A stretch of 64,000 nucleotides of DNA from Deltaproteobacteria bacterium. Its GTDB lineage: Bacteria; Desulfobacterota; Binatia; Binatales; Binataceae. Shown one piece after another: positions 31,814 through 42,412 of the stretch. Every line of letters starts with the position of its first letter. Positions within the stretch are counted from its first letter, which is position 1. The position numbers were made by a program, and so were the translations under genes. The notes beneath the pieces are model-generated. The model saw only the letters and a program-made list of their open reading frames with translations. It had not been told where the DNA came from and made no database searches. Location of the stretch: NCBI GenBank assembly GCA_021817345.1, contig JAKAVC010000138.1, positions 1 through 64,000 of the forward strand, given 5' to 3'.

Positions 31814-32916
31814 GCGCCGCGAAATTCCCGCCCCACACCAGCGCTCCAGGGGTCGCGCATGAAGCGCAAGCCGGCGCCGAGGCGTGCCGCGACCTCGAAG
31901 CGCTCGCGGGCGCATTCCTTACGCCCGGCCGCGCGGCCGTGCGGCTTGCGATTCTCGGCGCGGCGGTTGTCGTCGCGGCGGCGGCGGGATGCGTCTTCGG
32001 AGGCGTACATATAAGCCTGCTGCGCGCGCTCACCGATCCTGCCGGCACCGACCACGCAATCCTGTTCGACGCGCGCCTTCCGCGGGTGCTGATGGGAATC
32101 GCGGTCGGAGCGATTCTCGCGTCGGTCGGCGCCGCCCTTCAGGCGTTGGTGCGCAATCCGCTCGCCGAGGGCGGAATCCTCGGCATCTCCGGCGGCGGCG
32201 CGCTCGGCGCAATCGTCGCGATGATCGTCTTTTCGCAAACCCGGTTCGCCGACGAGACGGTTCCGCTCGCGGCCTTCGCGATGGCGCTCGGCGCGACGCT
32301 CGCGGTCTATCGGCTCGCGCTGGTCGAGGGCCAGCTCGAGCCGTTCACGCTGTTGCTGGTCGGAGTGATCTTCAACGCCTTCTGGGGCGCCGCGATCATG
32401 ATCGTCAACAGCGTGGTGAATTTCTATTACGCGCACAGCATCCTGTTCTGGCTGATAGGAAGCCTCGAAGCGCCGAGCTACCGCGAGGTCGCGATCGTAA
32501 GCGCGCTCGGCCTTGCGGGCTTCGCCGTCCTGATGACGCGCGCGCGGGACATGAACCTGCTGAGCCTCGGCGATGAGAGCGCCGCCGAACTCGGCGTGGA
32601 GCTTCATGCGGTGCGGCGCGCCATCTTCCTTGCGACCTCGGTGATGATCGGCGCGGCGGTCTCGGTCAGCGGGATCATCTCGTTCGTGGGCCTGATCGTG
32701 CCGCACGTTCTGCGCCTTGCCTTCGGCGCCGACCATCGCCTGCTCCTGCCCGCCTCGCTGCTGGGCGGCGCGGCCTTCATGGTGATCGCGGATTTGGTCG
32801 CGCGCTCGGCGATCGCTCCCGCGGAGCTTCCGGTCGGCGCGATAACGGCGCTCTGCGGAGGTCCGTTCTTCATCTATATGCTCAGGCGCGAAGGCCGAAG
32901 ACCGCTGGTTTCATGA
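31810..32916 (+). CDS. FecCD/BtuC-family ABC transporter permease
   Basis: RLPRVLMGIAVGAILASVGAALQALVRNPLAEGGILGISGGGALGAIVA; ATGA overlap with preceding gene. Confidence 0.92.
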   Translation: MSAAKFPPHTSAPGVAHEAQAGAEACRDLEALAGAFLTPGRAAVRLAILGAAVVVAAAAGCVFGGVHISLLRALTDPAGTDHAILFDARLPRVLMGIAVGAILASVGAALQALVRNPLAEGGILGISGGGALGAIVAMIVFSQTRFADETVPLAAFAMALGATLAVYRLALVEGQLEPFTLLLVGVIFNAFWGAAIMIVNSVVNFYYAHSILFWLIGSLEAPSYREVAIVSALGLAGFAVLMTRARDMNLLSLGDESAAELGVELHAVRRAIFLATSVMIGAAVSVSGIISFVGLIVPHVLRLAFGADHRLLLPASLLGGAAFMVIADLVARSAIAPAELPVGAITALCGGPFFIYMLRREGRRPLVS

Positions 32917-33722
32917 GCGATACGTTCACGGATGACGGCCGGCCCGCGTTGGAGGGGCGCGATATCACGGCCGGCTATGGAGCGTCCGACGCGCTTAACG
33001 GCGTCTCAATCGAGGTCGCACCGGGCGAGCTGGTGGCGATCGTCGGGCCGAACGGAGCCGGGAAATCCACGCTGCTCAGGGTCCTCGGCGGGACGCTCAG
33101 GGCGCGCCGTGGCGACGTCAGGCTGTTTGGCCGGGCGCTGGGATCGTATGAGCGGCGCGCGCTGGCGCGGCTGGTCGCGGTGGTGGCGCAGGAAAGCGCG
33201 GTCGCTTTCCCGTTCACGGTCATGGAGGTGGTCCTGATGGGCCGCGCGCCTCATCTTGGACCGTTTCGTTTCGAGAGCCGGCGCGATCTTGCGATTGCCC
33301 ACGCGGCGCTCAAGCGCTTTGACCTGCTGGAGCTGGCTGGCCGCCCGCTCCATGAACTCTCGGGCGGTGAGCGCAAGCGGGTTTTCCTTGCGCGGGCGAT
33401 TGCGCAGGAACCAAGAGTGCTGCTGCTTGACGAACCGACCGCCTTTCTCGACATGAAGCACGTTTCGGACATATTCCTGCGCTTTCGCGAACTCTGCGCG
33501 GGGCATCGGATGGCCGCGATCGCGACCCTGCATGATCTCAACGCCGCGGCCGCGTATGCCGACCGGATCCTGCTGATGAAGGACGGCCGGACGGTCGCCT
33601 ACGGCAACCCCGAGTCGGTACTGAGCGAGGACAATCTTCGCCACGTTTACGAAACCCAGGTCTATGTGGGACGAAACCCCGCAACCGGAACGATCGCGAT
33701 ATTTCCGGGGCGCGCGTCCTGA
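32913..33722 (+). CDS. FecE/BtuD-family ABC transporter ATP-binding protein
   Basis: Walker A GPNGAGKST; LSGGERKRVFLARAIAQEPRVLLLDEPTAFLDMKH. Confidence 0.93.
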   Translation: MSDTFTDDGRPALEGRDITAGYGASDALNGVSIEVAPGELVAIVGPNGAGKSTLLRVLGGTLRARRGDVRLFGRALGSYERRALARLVAVVAQESAVAFPFTVMEVVLMGRAPHLGPFRFESRRDLAIAHAALKRFDLLELAGRPLHELSGGERKRVFLARAIAQEPRVLLLDEPTAFLDMKHVSDIFLRFRELCAGHRMAAIATLHDLNAAAAYADRILLMKDGRTVAYGNPESVLSEDNLRHVYETQVYVGRNPATGTIAIFPGRAS

Positions 33723-33780
33723 CAACCTCGAGCGTGCCGCGTTGCCCGGTTGCTCGCATCCGGCTACGCTGTGTGGGACA

Positions 33781-34488
33781 ATGGTTTTTCGCGACGGGGC
33801 TTCGCTGAATCTGATCTTCGACGCCGACGACACGCTCTGGGATTCCAATATCCACTTTCTCGAAGCGTTCGAACAGTTCGTCGAGGCGGCTACGCGCCTT
33901 CATCGGCGGCTCGACCGCGCACAAGTGAAAAGTCTTTTCCGCGAAATCGAACTCGAATTGATCCAGACCCACGGCTACGGGCGCGGCCCCTATTTGATCG
34001 CGCTGGAACGCGCGGCCGAGCGGATCGCGTCGGCAGACACGCACGCCGAGCTTCGCGCCCGCGCGCGGGAGATAGGCGCGCGGCTGCTCGAACGGCGTTG
34101 CGAGCTTTTACCGGGAGTCGAGGAGACGCTGCGCGAACTTTCGCGCCGCCACGTGCTGATGCTTTTCACCAAGGGTGCGCGCGACGAACAGATTGAAAAA
34201 CTTGAGCGCTCGGGCCTTGCACCGCTCTTCAGCCGGGTTGAAACTCCGCGCGAAAAGGACGTCGACGCCTACCGGCGCCTGATTGCCCAGGCGCGCCTCG
34301 CAACCGAGCGCACCTTCATGATCGGCAACAGCCCGCGCTCCGATATCAACCCCGCGCTGCGCGCAGGCTTGCGCGCGGTGTATATCCCCCACCCGCATAC
34401 GTGGGAACTGGAGCATGAAGAACTGATTCCGGCCGAGGGAAGATTCGTCGAACTCGGCGATTTCCGGGATTTGCTGGACATGTTCTAG
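33781..34488 (+). CDS. HAD-superfamily hydrolase
   Basis: LNLIFDADDTLWDSNIHFLEAFEQF; MLFTKGARDEQIEKLERSGL; MIGNSPRSDINPALRAGLRAVYI. Confidence 0.88.
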   Translation: MVFRDGASLNLIFDADDTLWDSNIHFLEAFEQFVEAATRLHRRLDRAQVKSLFREIELELIQTHGYGRGPYLIALERAAERIASADTHAELRARAREIGARLLERRCELLPGVEETLRELSRRHVLMLFTKGARDEQIEKLERSGLAPLFSRVETPREKDVDAYRRLIAQARLATERTFMIGNSPRSDINPALRAGLRAVYIPHPHTWELEHEELIPAEGRFVELGDFRDLLDMF

Positions 34489-34500
34489 AATCTGAGGCTT

Positions 34501-35487
34501 ATGATTGGGCAATCAGTAACCGCGCCCCTTCCCGCCGAACCACTGCCGGGCAACCGTCCGCTCGCAAAGCCGCCCCTGCCGCTTCGCCCGCTCCATCGCC
34601 TGTGGCGGCGCACGATCGACGATATCGAATTCTCCCGCATCCGGCTGCCGGTGCGGGCGTTGCCGGCCGCGCTCGAAGGCATGACCGCCTGCCAGATAAG
34701 CGACTTCCACGTTGACCGCGACGAAGACCTGGAGCGGCTTTGTGCCGCCGTCGAATTGATAAACGCGGAGAACCCGGATTTCGTCTTTCTTACCGGCGAT
34801 TACTTCTCCGGACGCGAGACGATGACGCGCTATCTCGCCGCGACGCGCGACGCTCTCGCGCGGCTGAGCCCGCGCCTTGGAGTTTTCGCGGTTACCGGAA
34901 ACCACGACCATTGGGCCTCGGTCGATCGGATCGCCGTAGCGCTGGAGCAGGCTGGCGCGGTGGTGCTCGCAAACTCCAGCCGAAGGATTTCGGTACACGG
35001 CGAGCAGCTTGTGATCGTCGGAATCGACGACTTGTGGTCGCACCGAGCCGAGCCGGGACGCGCCTTCAGCAATGTCGGCCCCAACGACTGCACCCTTGTG
35101 CTGGCGCACAACCCCGACACCGCGCTCTACGCGCATCATCTGCGGCCCGGCGCGATGCTCTGCGGGCACACCCACGGCGGCGTCGTCCGCATCCCGCTCT
35201 ACGGCTCGCCGCTGCGCTCGATTCTCCGAATCGGCAAGCGGTTTTACGCGGGACTCAATCCGTACGCCGGCTTCTACATCTATACCAACCGCGGTCTTGG
35301 CACCTTCCTTGTGCGCATCCGTATCAACTGCCGGCCCGAGGTGTCATGCTTCAGCCTGGCAACCATGGCTGAAAACGAACCTGGCGCGGATTCCTACGCG
35401 CACAAGCGCAAAACCGTCGCGCTCAAACCGAGGCCGCACCGCAGGCTGGCGCGCCGCGCGCGACCGCGCCGATTCGCGCGGCCCTGA
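34501..35487 (+). CDS. Metallophosphoesterase (calcineurin-like)
   Basis: CQISDFHVDRDED; DFVFLTGDYFSG; VTGNHDHW; MLCGHTHGG. Confidence 0.9.
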   Translation: MIGQSVTAPLPAEPLPGNRPLAKPPLPLRPLHRLWRRTIDDIEFSRIRLPVRALPAALEGMTACQISDFHVDRDEDLERLCAAVELINAENPDFVFLTGDYFSGRETMTRYLAATRDALARLSPRLGVFAVTGNHDHWASVDRIAVALEQAGAVVLANSSRRISVHGEQLVIVGIDDLWSHRAEPGRAFSNVGPNDCTLVLAHNPDTALYAHHLRPGAMLCGHTHGGVVRIPLYGSPLRSILRIGKRFYAGLNPYAGFYIYTNRGLGTFLVRIRINCRPEVSCFSLATMAENEPGADSYAHKRKTVALKPRPHRRLARRARPRRFARP

Positions 35488-35495
35488 CGTCCGCG

Positions 35496-36869
35496 ATGCT
35501 TGACCTGGCCGTAATCGGCGCGCGGGCGGTGACGCCTTCCGGCACGAAGCCGGCCGATATCGGCGTCAGGGACGGCCTCATCGCAAGGGTAGCGGCGCCG
35601 GGCACGCTCGAAGACGCCGCGCGCACTATCGACGCTCGCGGGACGTTTCTTCTGCCGGGCGCGCTCGATCCGCACACTCATCTTGACGCCGAGATGTTCG
35701 GTTCGCGCACGGCTGACGATTTCGAGTCGGGCACCGTCGCGGCGGCGGCCGGCGGGGTCACAACCATCGTCGATTACGCGTTCCAGCCCGAAGGCGGCTC
35801 GCTCGCCGAGGCGGTTTCGCGATGGGACGAAAAGGCGCGCGGACGGGCGATAATCGACTACGCATTCCACGTCGCAATCCTCGATCCGAGCGCGCCGGCC
35901 GTGGCAGAGATCGGGCGGATGGTCGAGCGCGGCGTCACCAGCTTCAAGATCTTCATGATGCGCGGATTCGAGGAGCGGGCGCGCGATTTCCTTCGTGCGT
36001 TCGCGGCCGCGGCCGAAGCGGGCGGCCTGCTCACGATCCATGCCGAAGACCAGCACCTTATCGGCTACTGCACGGAGAGGCTGCTCTCGTCGGGACGCAA
36101 TGGAGTCGCGCACTTCGCCGCGAGCCGTCCGCCGCTTTCCGAAGCCGCCGCGGTTGCGCGCGCGCTCAAGATGACCGAGCTGACGGGAGCCGTGGCGTAT
36201 TTCGTGCACCTGTCCAGCGCGGCGGCGCTCCATGAAATCCGGCGCGCCCGCGCCGAAGGACGCAAGGTCCTCGCTGAAACGCGCCCCATCTATCTCTATC
36301 TCAGCGAAGAAAAATTCCTCGAACCCGGCGGCGAGCGCTACGTCGGATATCCTCCGCTTCGAAGCCGCGACGATATCGAAGCGCTGTGGGAAGCGATGGC
36401 CGACGGCACGGTCGACGTGGTCGCGACCGACCATTGCAGTTGGACCAGCGAGCGGAAAACCGCCGACCGCTTCACGCGAATTCCGCCCGGAGTGTCGAAC
36501 CTGGAAACTTTGGTTCCGATGCTCTACTCCGAGGGAGTCGCGAAAGGCCGGATAACGCTGGAGCGGATGGTGGAACTGGTCGCGTCTAACCCGGCGCGAA
36601 TTTTTGGGCTTTATCCGCGCAAGGGTGCGATAATCGAAGGCGCGGACGCCGACCTCGTGGTCTTCGATCCGCGTGCGAAGGTTGTGATTCGCGCCGCCGA
36701 AATGCATTCGCGCGCCGACTACGATCCATTCGAAGGTTCCGAGGTCACGGGATGGCCGAGGGTCACGATCTCGCGGGGCGAGATTATCGTGGCCGAGCGC
36801 GAATCCCGCGCGCGTCCGGGCCGCGGGAAATTCCTGGTGCGCGCGCCTTTTTCCGAAACCCGTTCTTGA
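35496..36869 (+). CDS. Dihydropyrimidinase/D-hydantoinase-type cyclic amidohydrolase
   Basis: GTFLLPGALDPHTHLDAEMFGSRTADDFESGTVAAAAGGVTTIVDYA; SFKIFMMRGFEE; VVATDHCSW. Confidence 0.87.
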   Translation: MLDLAVIGARAVTPSGTKPADIGVRDGLIARVAAPGTLEDAARTIDARGTFLLPGALDPHTHLDAEMFGSRTADDFESGTVAAAAGGVTTIVDYAFQPEGGSLAEAVSRWDEKARGRAIIDYAFHVAILDPSAPAVAEIGRMVERGVTSFKIFMMRGFEERARDFLRAFAAAAEAGGLLTIHAEDQHLIGYCTERLLSSGRNGVAHFAASRPPLSEAAAVARALKMTELTGAVAYFVHLSSAAALHEIRRARAEGRKVLAETRPIYLYLSEEKFLEPGGERYVGYPPLRSRDDIEALWEAMADGTVDVVATDHCSWTSERKTADRFTRIPPGVSNLETLVPMLYSEGVAKGRITLERMVELVASNPARIFGLYPRKGAIIEGADADLVVFDPRAKVVIRAAEMHSRADYDPFEGSEVTGWPRVTISRGEIIVAERESRARPGRGKFLVRAPFSETRS

Positions 36870-36943
36870 ATCGCGCCACGTCCGGCGCATCGTCCGCGAT
36901 TCGCGCGGTGCGAGGCCGGTTTCGCCGGAGGCTTGCGAAAACG

Positions 36944-37852
36944 ATGGGACAAAAAACGGTTGTCATTGCGGGCGGCTCAGGATTTATCGGACGGGCGATA
37001 ATTCGCCGGCTCGCCGCCGCGCAAGGATGGTCTATCCGCGGATTAAGCCGCTTTCCCGAGCGAGCGCGAAAGCGCCTGTCCCTGCCGGGCGTTGAGTTCG
37101 CCCAAGCCGAAGTCACCGAACCATCATCGCTTGCGCCCGCCCTGAAAGACGCAAGCGCCGTCGTCAACGCGGTCCAGTTTGAAGGCTATCCGATTGAGGA
37201 TCCGGCGCGCGGGCTTACCTTCGAGAGCGTCGATTACCGCGGAACGCTCGCACTGCTCGAGGCCGCGAAAGCCGCTCGCGCCGAGCGCTTCATCTACATC
37301 AGCGGCGTCTCCGCGGACGAAACCTCGCCTCATCCGGGCTTTCGCGCCAAGGGGATGGCGGAGCGCGCGATTCGCGAATCCGGACTGGATTACACGATTT
37401 TCCGGCCGTCGCTCGTCTATGGACCCGAAGACAAGGTGATAAACAATATCGCGAAGGCGCTTCGCTTTGTGCCGATATTCGCGGTCCCCGGCACGGGAAA
37501 ACAGAAGCTTCAACCGGTCATGGTTGACGACCTTGCGGCGTGCGTCGAACTGGCGCTTGCGGGCAAGGGTCGCAACGGAACCTACGACGTCGGAGGGCCC
37601 GACGCGATGACCTTCGACGAACTGGTGGGCGTCGTGATGGAAGTGACGGGACGCCAGCGACCAATCGTTCACGTCCCGGAGGGACTGATGCGGCTTGCGG
37701 GCGCCGTGATGGAAAAGCTGCCGAAGCCGGTTCTCTCGCGCGACGCGGTAACGTTCGTCACCGCTGACAGCGTCTGCAATATCGAACCGCTGATGAAGGG
37801 ATTCGGCATCCGGCTGACGCCGCTTCGCGAAGGTCTCGGCTACCTTGCCTGA
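36944..37852 (+). CDS. NAD(P)-binding SDR, complex I NDUFA9-like
   Basis: MGQKTVVIAGGSGFIGRAIIRRLAAAQGWSIRGLSR; YISGVSADETSPHPGFRAKGMAERAIRESGLDYTIFRPSLVYGPEDK. Confidence 0.85.
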   Translation: MGQKTVVIAGGSGFIGRAIIRRLAAAQGWSIRGLSRFPERARKRLSLPGVEFAQAEVTEPSSLAPALKDASAVVNAVQFEGYPIEDPARGLTFESVDYRGTLALLEAAKAARAERFIYISGVSADETSPHPGFRAKGMAERAIRESGLDYTIFRPSLVYGPEDKVINNIAKALRFVPIFAVPGTGKQKLQPVMVDDLAACVELALAGKGRNGTYDVGGPDAMTFDELVGVVMEVTGRQRPIVHVPEGLMRLAGAVMEKLPKPVLSRDAVTFVTADSVCNIEPLMKGFGIRLTPLREGLGYLA

Positions 37853-38084
37853 GGGCTTGGGGATGTTTCGCTTCCGGCGGAAAAATTCCGCCAGAGTTCC
37901 CGACCGAACCGGGACTCCGGCTTCTTTCTATGTAATCCGAAGCGCAACGAGTCCTGGCTAAAGCGATCCACGTGACGGCCTCGCTCCTTAAATACCTGAT
38001 CCGTGCCGGCGCCTGGTTGCCTGTCCGGTTCCGGTCTTGAGCGCAACGCTTGGAACGGATGCGTGGCGCCGGTAAACAGTTTGC

Positions 38085-38342
38085 ATGCGATTTCGCTATG
38101 CGGCCGCGCTTGTGCTCCTCGGATGGTACCTGCTTATCCCGCCTCAGGCGCGCGGTGGCGGATTCGACCGCGCAGCGCCGCTCAGCCAATGGTTTCTCTA
38201 CGGCCGCTTTGACTCCCTGCGCGAATGCGAGCACGCGAAAGCGCTAAACCAGGAAACCTTCAAGAACACGGACGATCCCTTGAGGAAAGCCTTCGAGCAG
38301 GCCCAGTGCGTCGCGACCGACGACCCGCGTCTGTCGGGTTGA
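38085..38342 (+). CDS. Small exported hypothetical protein
   Basis: MRFRYAAALVLLGWYLLIPPQARGGG signal-peptide-like N-terminus; two cysteines in the mature part. Confidence 0.45.
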   Translation: MRFRYAAALVLLGWYLLIPPQARGGGFDRAAPLSQWFLYGRFDSLRECEHAKALNQETFKNTDDPLRKAFEQAQCVATDDPRLSG

Positions 38343-38682
38343 GCGTTCCGTTGTTCCCGCGGTCGGGCTTCGTCCTCGGGCAGAGGAGTCGTCTCCCGGC
38401 CCGACGCGCTCACGGGGTTTTGTGCACCCAAGCGGCTTTGGTTGACGGTGTGGGGCCGCGGCAATCAGCAATTACGCTCAACCGGCGGCATTGTCGTTCA
38501 CCGCTGCCTCGAACAAATTTGAACCGGCGATCGCCATAGCGGCCGCGACCTCTGGCCTCAGTAGCTGGCGAGAGCCTCGAGCAACCATATGCGTCGCGCC
38601 GGAGCGCGCTTCCATATCGTGAGAGGTGAGAGGTATCTTTTTTTGGAAAACCTAGGCCAGGTCAAAGGAGCGAACAACGTCC

Positions 38683-39390
38683 GTGGCGCGTGTTATCGTC
38701 CTCCAACATCATGGATGCGAGACTCTCGGTGCGATTGGCGACGCGCTGCGGCGCGCGCAAATCGAGTGGAGTTACCTCTCGCTCGCCGACCCGGCGTCGC
38801 CGGCTCCAGAGGTTGGCGAAGCTGACGCGCTGATCGTTCTCGGCGGTCCGTTCAGCGTCTATCTTCCCGAGTATCATTCCTTCGTACGGCGCGAGATGGA
38901 ATTGATTCGAAGCATGTTGGAACTCGGCAGACCGATTCTTGGCATTTGCCTTGGAAGCCAGCTTCTGGCGGCGGTTCTTGGCGCGGCCGTTTACCGCGCA
39001 AGCGCCCCGGAGATAGGGTGGCTGCCGGTTGAGCTTGAACCGCAGGCGTGCGACGACCGACTCTTCCATGGTCTGCCTTCTTCCTTCATCACCTGCGTCT
39101 GGCACGGCGACCTTTTCGACTTGCCGCGCGGCGCCGTTTCGCTGGCCCGCACGCAGATGACGCGATGCCATGCGTTCCGTTATGGGACGAACGTCTACGG
39201 TTTGCTGTTCCATCTTGAAATGCAGCCGGCGATGGTCGCGGCATGCGTCAACGCCTTCGAACCGCGCCTTCGCCAGGTCGGCATCGATCCAGCACGCTGC
39301 GTCGCGGAGGCGGACGCTCATCTCGCCAGGCTGGCGCCCGTGGCCGAGACCGTCTTCAGGCGCTGGGCCGAGCTGGTAGTCGGGCACTAG
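38683..39390 (+). CDS. Class I glutamine amidotransferase-like protein (GMP synthase GATase type)
   Basis: DALIVLGGPFSVYLPEYHSF; PILGICLGSQLLAAVLGAAVYRA; LLFHLEMQPAM. GTG start with upstream AAAGGAG. Confidence 0.82.
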   Translation: MARVIVLQHHGCETLGAIGDALRRAQIEWSYLSLADPASPAPEVGEADALIVLGGPFSVYLPEYHSFVRREMELIRSMLELGRPILGICLGSQLLAAVLGAAVYRASAPEIGWLPVELEPQACDDRLFHGLPSSFITCVWHGDLFDLPRGAVSLARTQMTRCHAFRYGTNVYGLLFHLEMQPAMVAACVNAFEPRLRQVGIDPARCVAEADAHLARLAPVAETVFRRWAELVVGH

Positions 39391-39675
39391 AAGCAGTCTC
39401 ATAAACACCGTCGAAGCAGGCTGAGGATACAAGGGAGGCTGGTGGTTAAACTGCGGATCACAGCGAACGTTCTCGATTCCGCGGCTGGGTGATGTGAGCG
39501 AGCGAATTATTCTTCAGAACATGCTTGATCGGACCAGTCTGTTGCGGCCGCAAAGCGGTATCGGAATCTTTCAGGCGATGTATGCGCCGGGACTGGCGGT
39601 CTATAAAAGGGTAAGCATACCCCTGTCGGCATTTTAGCGGTGGCGGGCGCGCGTCGCGGCGGCCAGGTGACAATA

Positions 39676-40971
39676 TCATGCCGGCGCGCGCGAATCTTCG
39701 CGGGACCGGGCGGCGCGGCGGTGACCGGTCTCGGGCAGCAGGTACATCGCGATTATCGGGAGCGCCTGGAACGCGAGAAATCCGAGCATCACGGCCCTAA
39801 GTCCGACGCGCGACGCAATCGCGCCGCCCAGAAACGGAGAGACGAACGCGGCGGCGTAGCCCACCGACCACACGAAGGCGAGCGCCGTGCCCATCTTCTC
39901 GGGGGTCATCCCCGGCAGTTCCATCACCAGCGTCGTGATCGGAGCAAGCGAGCCGGCCGCGCCGATTCCGACCATCACGAGCGCGACCTTGATCCATCCG
40001 TGGCTCGGAAGCAGGATCGCGCCGAGACTTCCGGCCAGTGTGAGTAGCGCTATCGGCCACGTGAAGGGTTTGCGCAGCCCGGTCAATCCGGTTGCGAATC
40101 CGCCACCCGCCGCGGCGAAGATTCCCGCAAGTGGCAGCACCGAGGTGATCGCCGATGCCTGCGTCAGGCCCATCGCGCGATACTCGCGAAAATACTGCGG
40201 CAGGAACGTGGCGTAGAGCTGGAACACCCACATCCCGCCGAACAGTCCGATCGCGACCAGCACGATATTGCGCATCCGCATGACTTCACGCAGCACCGAC
40301 TCGCGCACGGCGCCAAGCGGATTCATCGCGATCGACTCGCGCGCGCGACTGCGATGCTCGCGGCCGAAGAGGGTCCAGAGTATCGCCACGACCAGGCACA
40401 GGATTCCGTAATAGCGAAGCACCGCATCCCACGACGACGCGCTTGCGAGATAAAGCCGCGCAGTGATCGCATAGACCGCGGTCAGGCTGACATACGAGCA
40501 GAGCGCGTTGAACATGTTGATGTACGGCCATTCGCGCTCGCCGAACCATTGCATCACGAGCGCCCCCGGCGGCGCGATCAGAAGCCCGAAGCCGATCCCC
40601 TCGCCGATGCGCCATCCGAGCAACTCTCCGAAGCTGCGGCTGTATCCGCTCATGAACTGAGCGCCCGCCATGATCCACAGCCCGAGCAGAAGCGAGCGCA
40701 GCGCGCCCATCCGCTCCATCACCACCGCCCCAAGCATCGAAAAGGCGGCGATACAGAGCGCGATTATCGAGACGATAAGGCCCGCCTGTCCGAGCGAGAG
40801 CCGAAGGCTCCGCATTATCGGGCCGAGGATCGGCGCGGGAGCGAGCCAGATGAGCGTCTGGCAGATGAGGGTCAGGAAAAGAAGGACTTCGATCGCCCAT
40901 CGGTAGGATGAAAGCGGTTCTTGTGATTGAGGCATCGGGGGAGCCACCTCTGGGGGCGAATATTTTTCCAT
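39676..40971 (-). CDS. MFS transporter
   Basis: 12-TM pattern; WRIGEGIGFGLLIAPPGALVMQWFGEREWPYINMFNAL; start MEKYSPPEV at 40971. Confidence 0.85.
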   Translation of the reverse strand: MEKYSPPEVAPPMPQSQEPLSSYRWAIEVLLFLTLICQTLIWLAPAPILGPIMRSLRLSLGQAGLIVSIIALCIAAFSMLGAVVMERMGALRSLLLGLWIMAGAQFMSGYSRSFGELLGWRIGEGIGFGLLIAPPGALVMQWFGEREWPYINMFNALCSYVSLTAVYAITARLYLASASSWDAVLRYYGILCLVVAILWTLFGREHRSRARESIAMNPLGAVRESVLREVMRMRNIVLVAIGLFGGMWVFQLYATFLPQYFREYRAMGLTQASAITSVLPLAGIFAAAGGGFATGLTGLRKPFTWPIALLTLAGSLGAILLPSHGWIKVALVMVGIGAAGSLAPITTLVMELPGMTPEKMGTALAFVWSVGYAAAFVSPFLGGAIASRVGLRAVMLGFLAFQALPIIAMYLLPETGHRRAARSREDSRAPA

Positions 40972-41017
40972 AGCTAGCGCGCATCGTGGCGGCGCCGCCA
41001 GCCGGGCGTGCGATCCG

Positions 41018-42310
41018 CTATCTGAGCTTGACCTCGCCGCTTGCCCACGCGGCGTATCCCGCCATCCCAAGCAGGTAGACGGCCGCGATTGTGTAAAAGA
41101 CGGCGGCGAACGAGCCGGTTGCCTTCAGGATGAAGCCCGCGGCCGCGACGCCGACGATGCCAGGGACGGCGGCGATCGTGTTCGACACGCCCATCAGCAC
41201 GCCCGCGTATCGCGGCCCGACGTCGAGATGGTTTACGCCGTATGCGGCAAGGCCGACGCCGTTGAACGCGGCCGAAACCGTGACCAGCGCGATGGCGGTC
41301 CACGGCGTGGATACGGCGGGCAGCGCGAGCAGCGCAGCGGCGCCGCCAAGGAACGAGGCGGACTGAAGCGTCTTGCGCACGGTTCCAACGCGCACGCCGC
41401 GCCATCGCATCCAGTCGGCGAGCCATCCCGCGCCGTTGCTTGCGAAGAACGTCGCGACCCACGGAACGAGCGCATACGCGCCGATTCTCGCGAGCGGAAC
41501 GCCGAAGGTGCGTTCGAGGTAGGTCGGGAGCCATAGCAGCAGGATGTTGAAACCGAAGTTGCTGCAGAAATGGGCGAGCACGATCGCCCACACCGCTTTC
41601 TCGCGGAGCATCGCGGTCCACGGTATCGCGCCCGCAAGTGGCGCTTCGGGGCGGTCGGCAAGAATCGTTTCGAGTTCGCCGCGCGTGACGCGGCGCGATT
41701 GCTCCGGCGTATCGGTGACACAGAGCAGCCAAGCCGCGACCCAAACCACTCCGAGCGCGCCCGAAAGATAGAACAGCCACGGCCATCCAAGCGCGACAAT
41801 TATCGGCGGGCTTGCGAGCAACGCGAGGACCGTTCCGAGGTACATCCCGCTGAAGTTGAGCGAAATTACCCGCGAACGCTCGCCCGCCCGCGTCCATCGC
41901 GCGGCGATACTATGGACTGCGGGAAAGTTGACGGCCTCGCCGAGCCCGAGCAGGACCCGCGCGGCGAGCAGAAGGACGAAGGCGGCGCTCGCGGCGGGCG
42001 TGAGCAGCGTCGCCAGCGACCAGATCGCAACGCCGCTCGCGAGCACCCGTCTGCCGCCGAATCGATCGGCGACCCATCCGCCGCCGAGCTGCGGCCAGAT
42101 ATAGCCCCAGAAAAACGCCGACAGGACGAGGCCCTGGGCCGCGGCGTCGTAGCCGCGGTCACGGGCAAGCGGGATTATCGCGACCGAGATGCTTACACGG
42201 TCGACGTAGCAAAGCACCGTGGCGAGCGAGAACAGGCCCACCACCGTGTAGCGCCGGGGCCAAGGAGAGGATGCTGCGATGTCCGCACGGGCCGATACGG
42301 GCTTGGTCAT
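41018..42310 (-). CDS. MFS transporter (anion:cation symporter type)
   Basis: CYVDRVSISVAIIPLARDRGYDAAAQGLVLSAFFWGYIWPQLGGGWVADRFGGRRVLASGVAIWSLATLLTP. Confidence 0.88.
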   Translation of the reverse strand: MTKPVSARADIAASSPWPRRYTVVGLFSLATVLCYVDRVSISVAIIPLARDRGYDAAAQGLVLSAFFWGYIWPQLGGGWVADRFGGRRVLASGVAIWSLATLLTPAASAAFVLLLAARVLLGLGEAVNFPAVHSIAARWTRAGERSRVISLNFSGMYLGTVLALLASPPIIVALGWPWLFYLSGALGVVWVAAWLLCVTDTPEQSRRVTRGELETILADRPEAPLAGAIPWTAMLREKAVWAIVLAHFCSNFGFNILLLWLPTYLERTFGVPLARIGAYALVPWVATFFASNGAGWLADWMRWRGVRVGTVRKTLQSASFLGGAAALLALPAVSTPWTAIALVTVSAAFNGVGLAAYGVNHLDVGPRYAGVLMGVSNTIAAVPGIVGVAAAGFILKATGSFAAVFYTIAAVYLLGMAGYAAWASGEVKLR

Positions 42311-42412
42311 GATCGGCGCGCGAGCTTAGCCGGGGCCGCAGCCAAGTGCCAGCCGACGGCCGCCAACGTCGGCCGGGGTCGGCTCCTGACCGGGCGGAAC
42401 GGGGCTTTAAGC

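Noticed and set aside
37876-37892. GGCGGAA-AAA-TTCCGCC hairpin downstream of the NDUFA9-like gene
   Set aside because: Perfect 7-bp stem but no U-tract; could be incidental in GC-rich DNA.
39391-39675. Possible degraded gene or small RNA between GATase and MFS genes
   Set aside because: Only a 73-aa low-confidence ORF and no recognisable RNA fold by eye.
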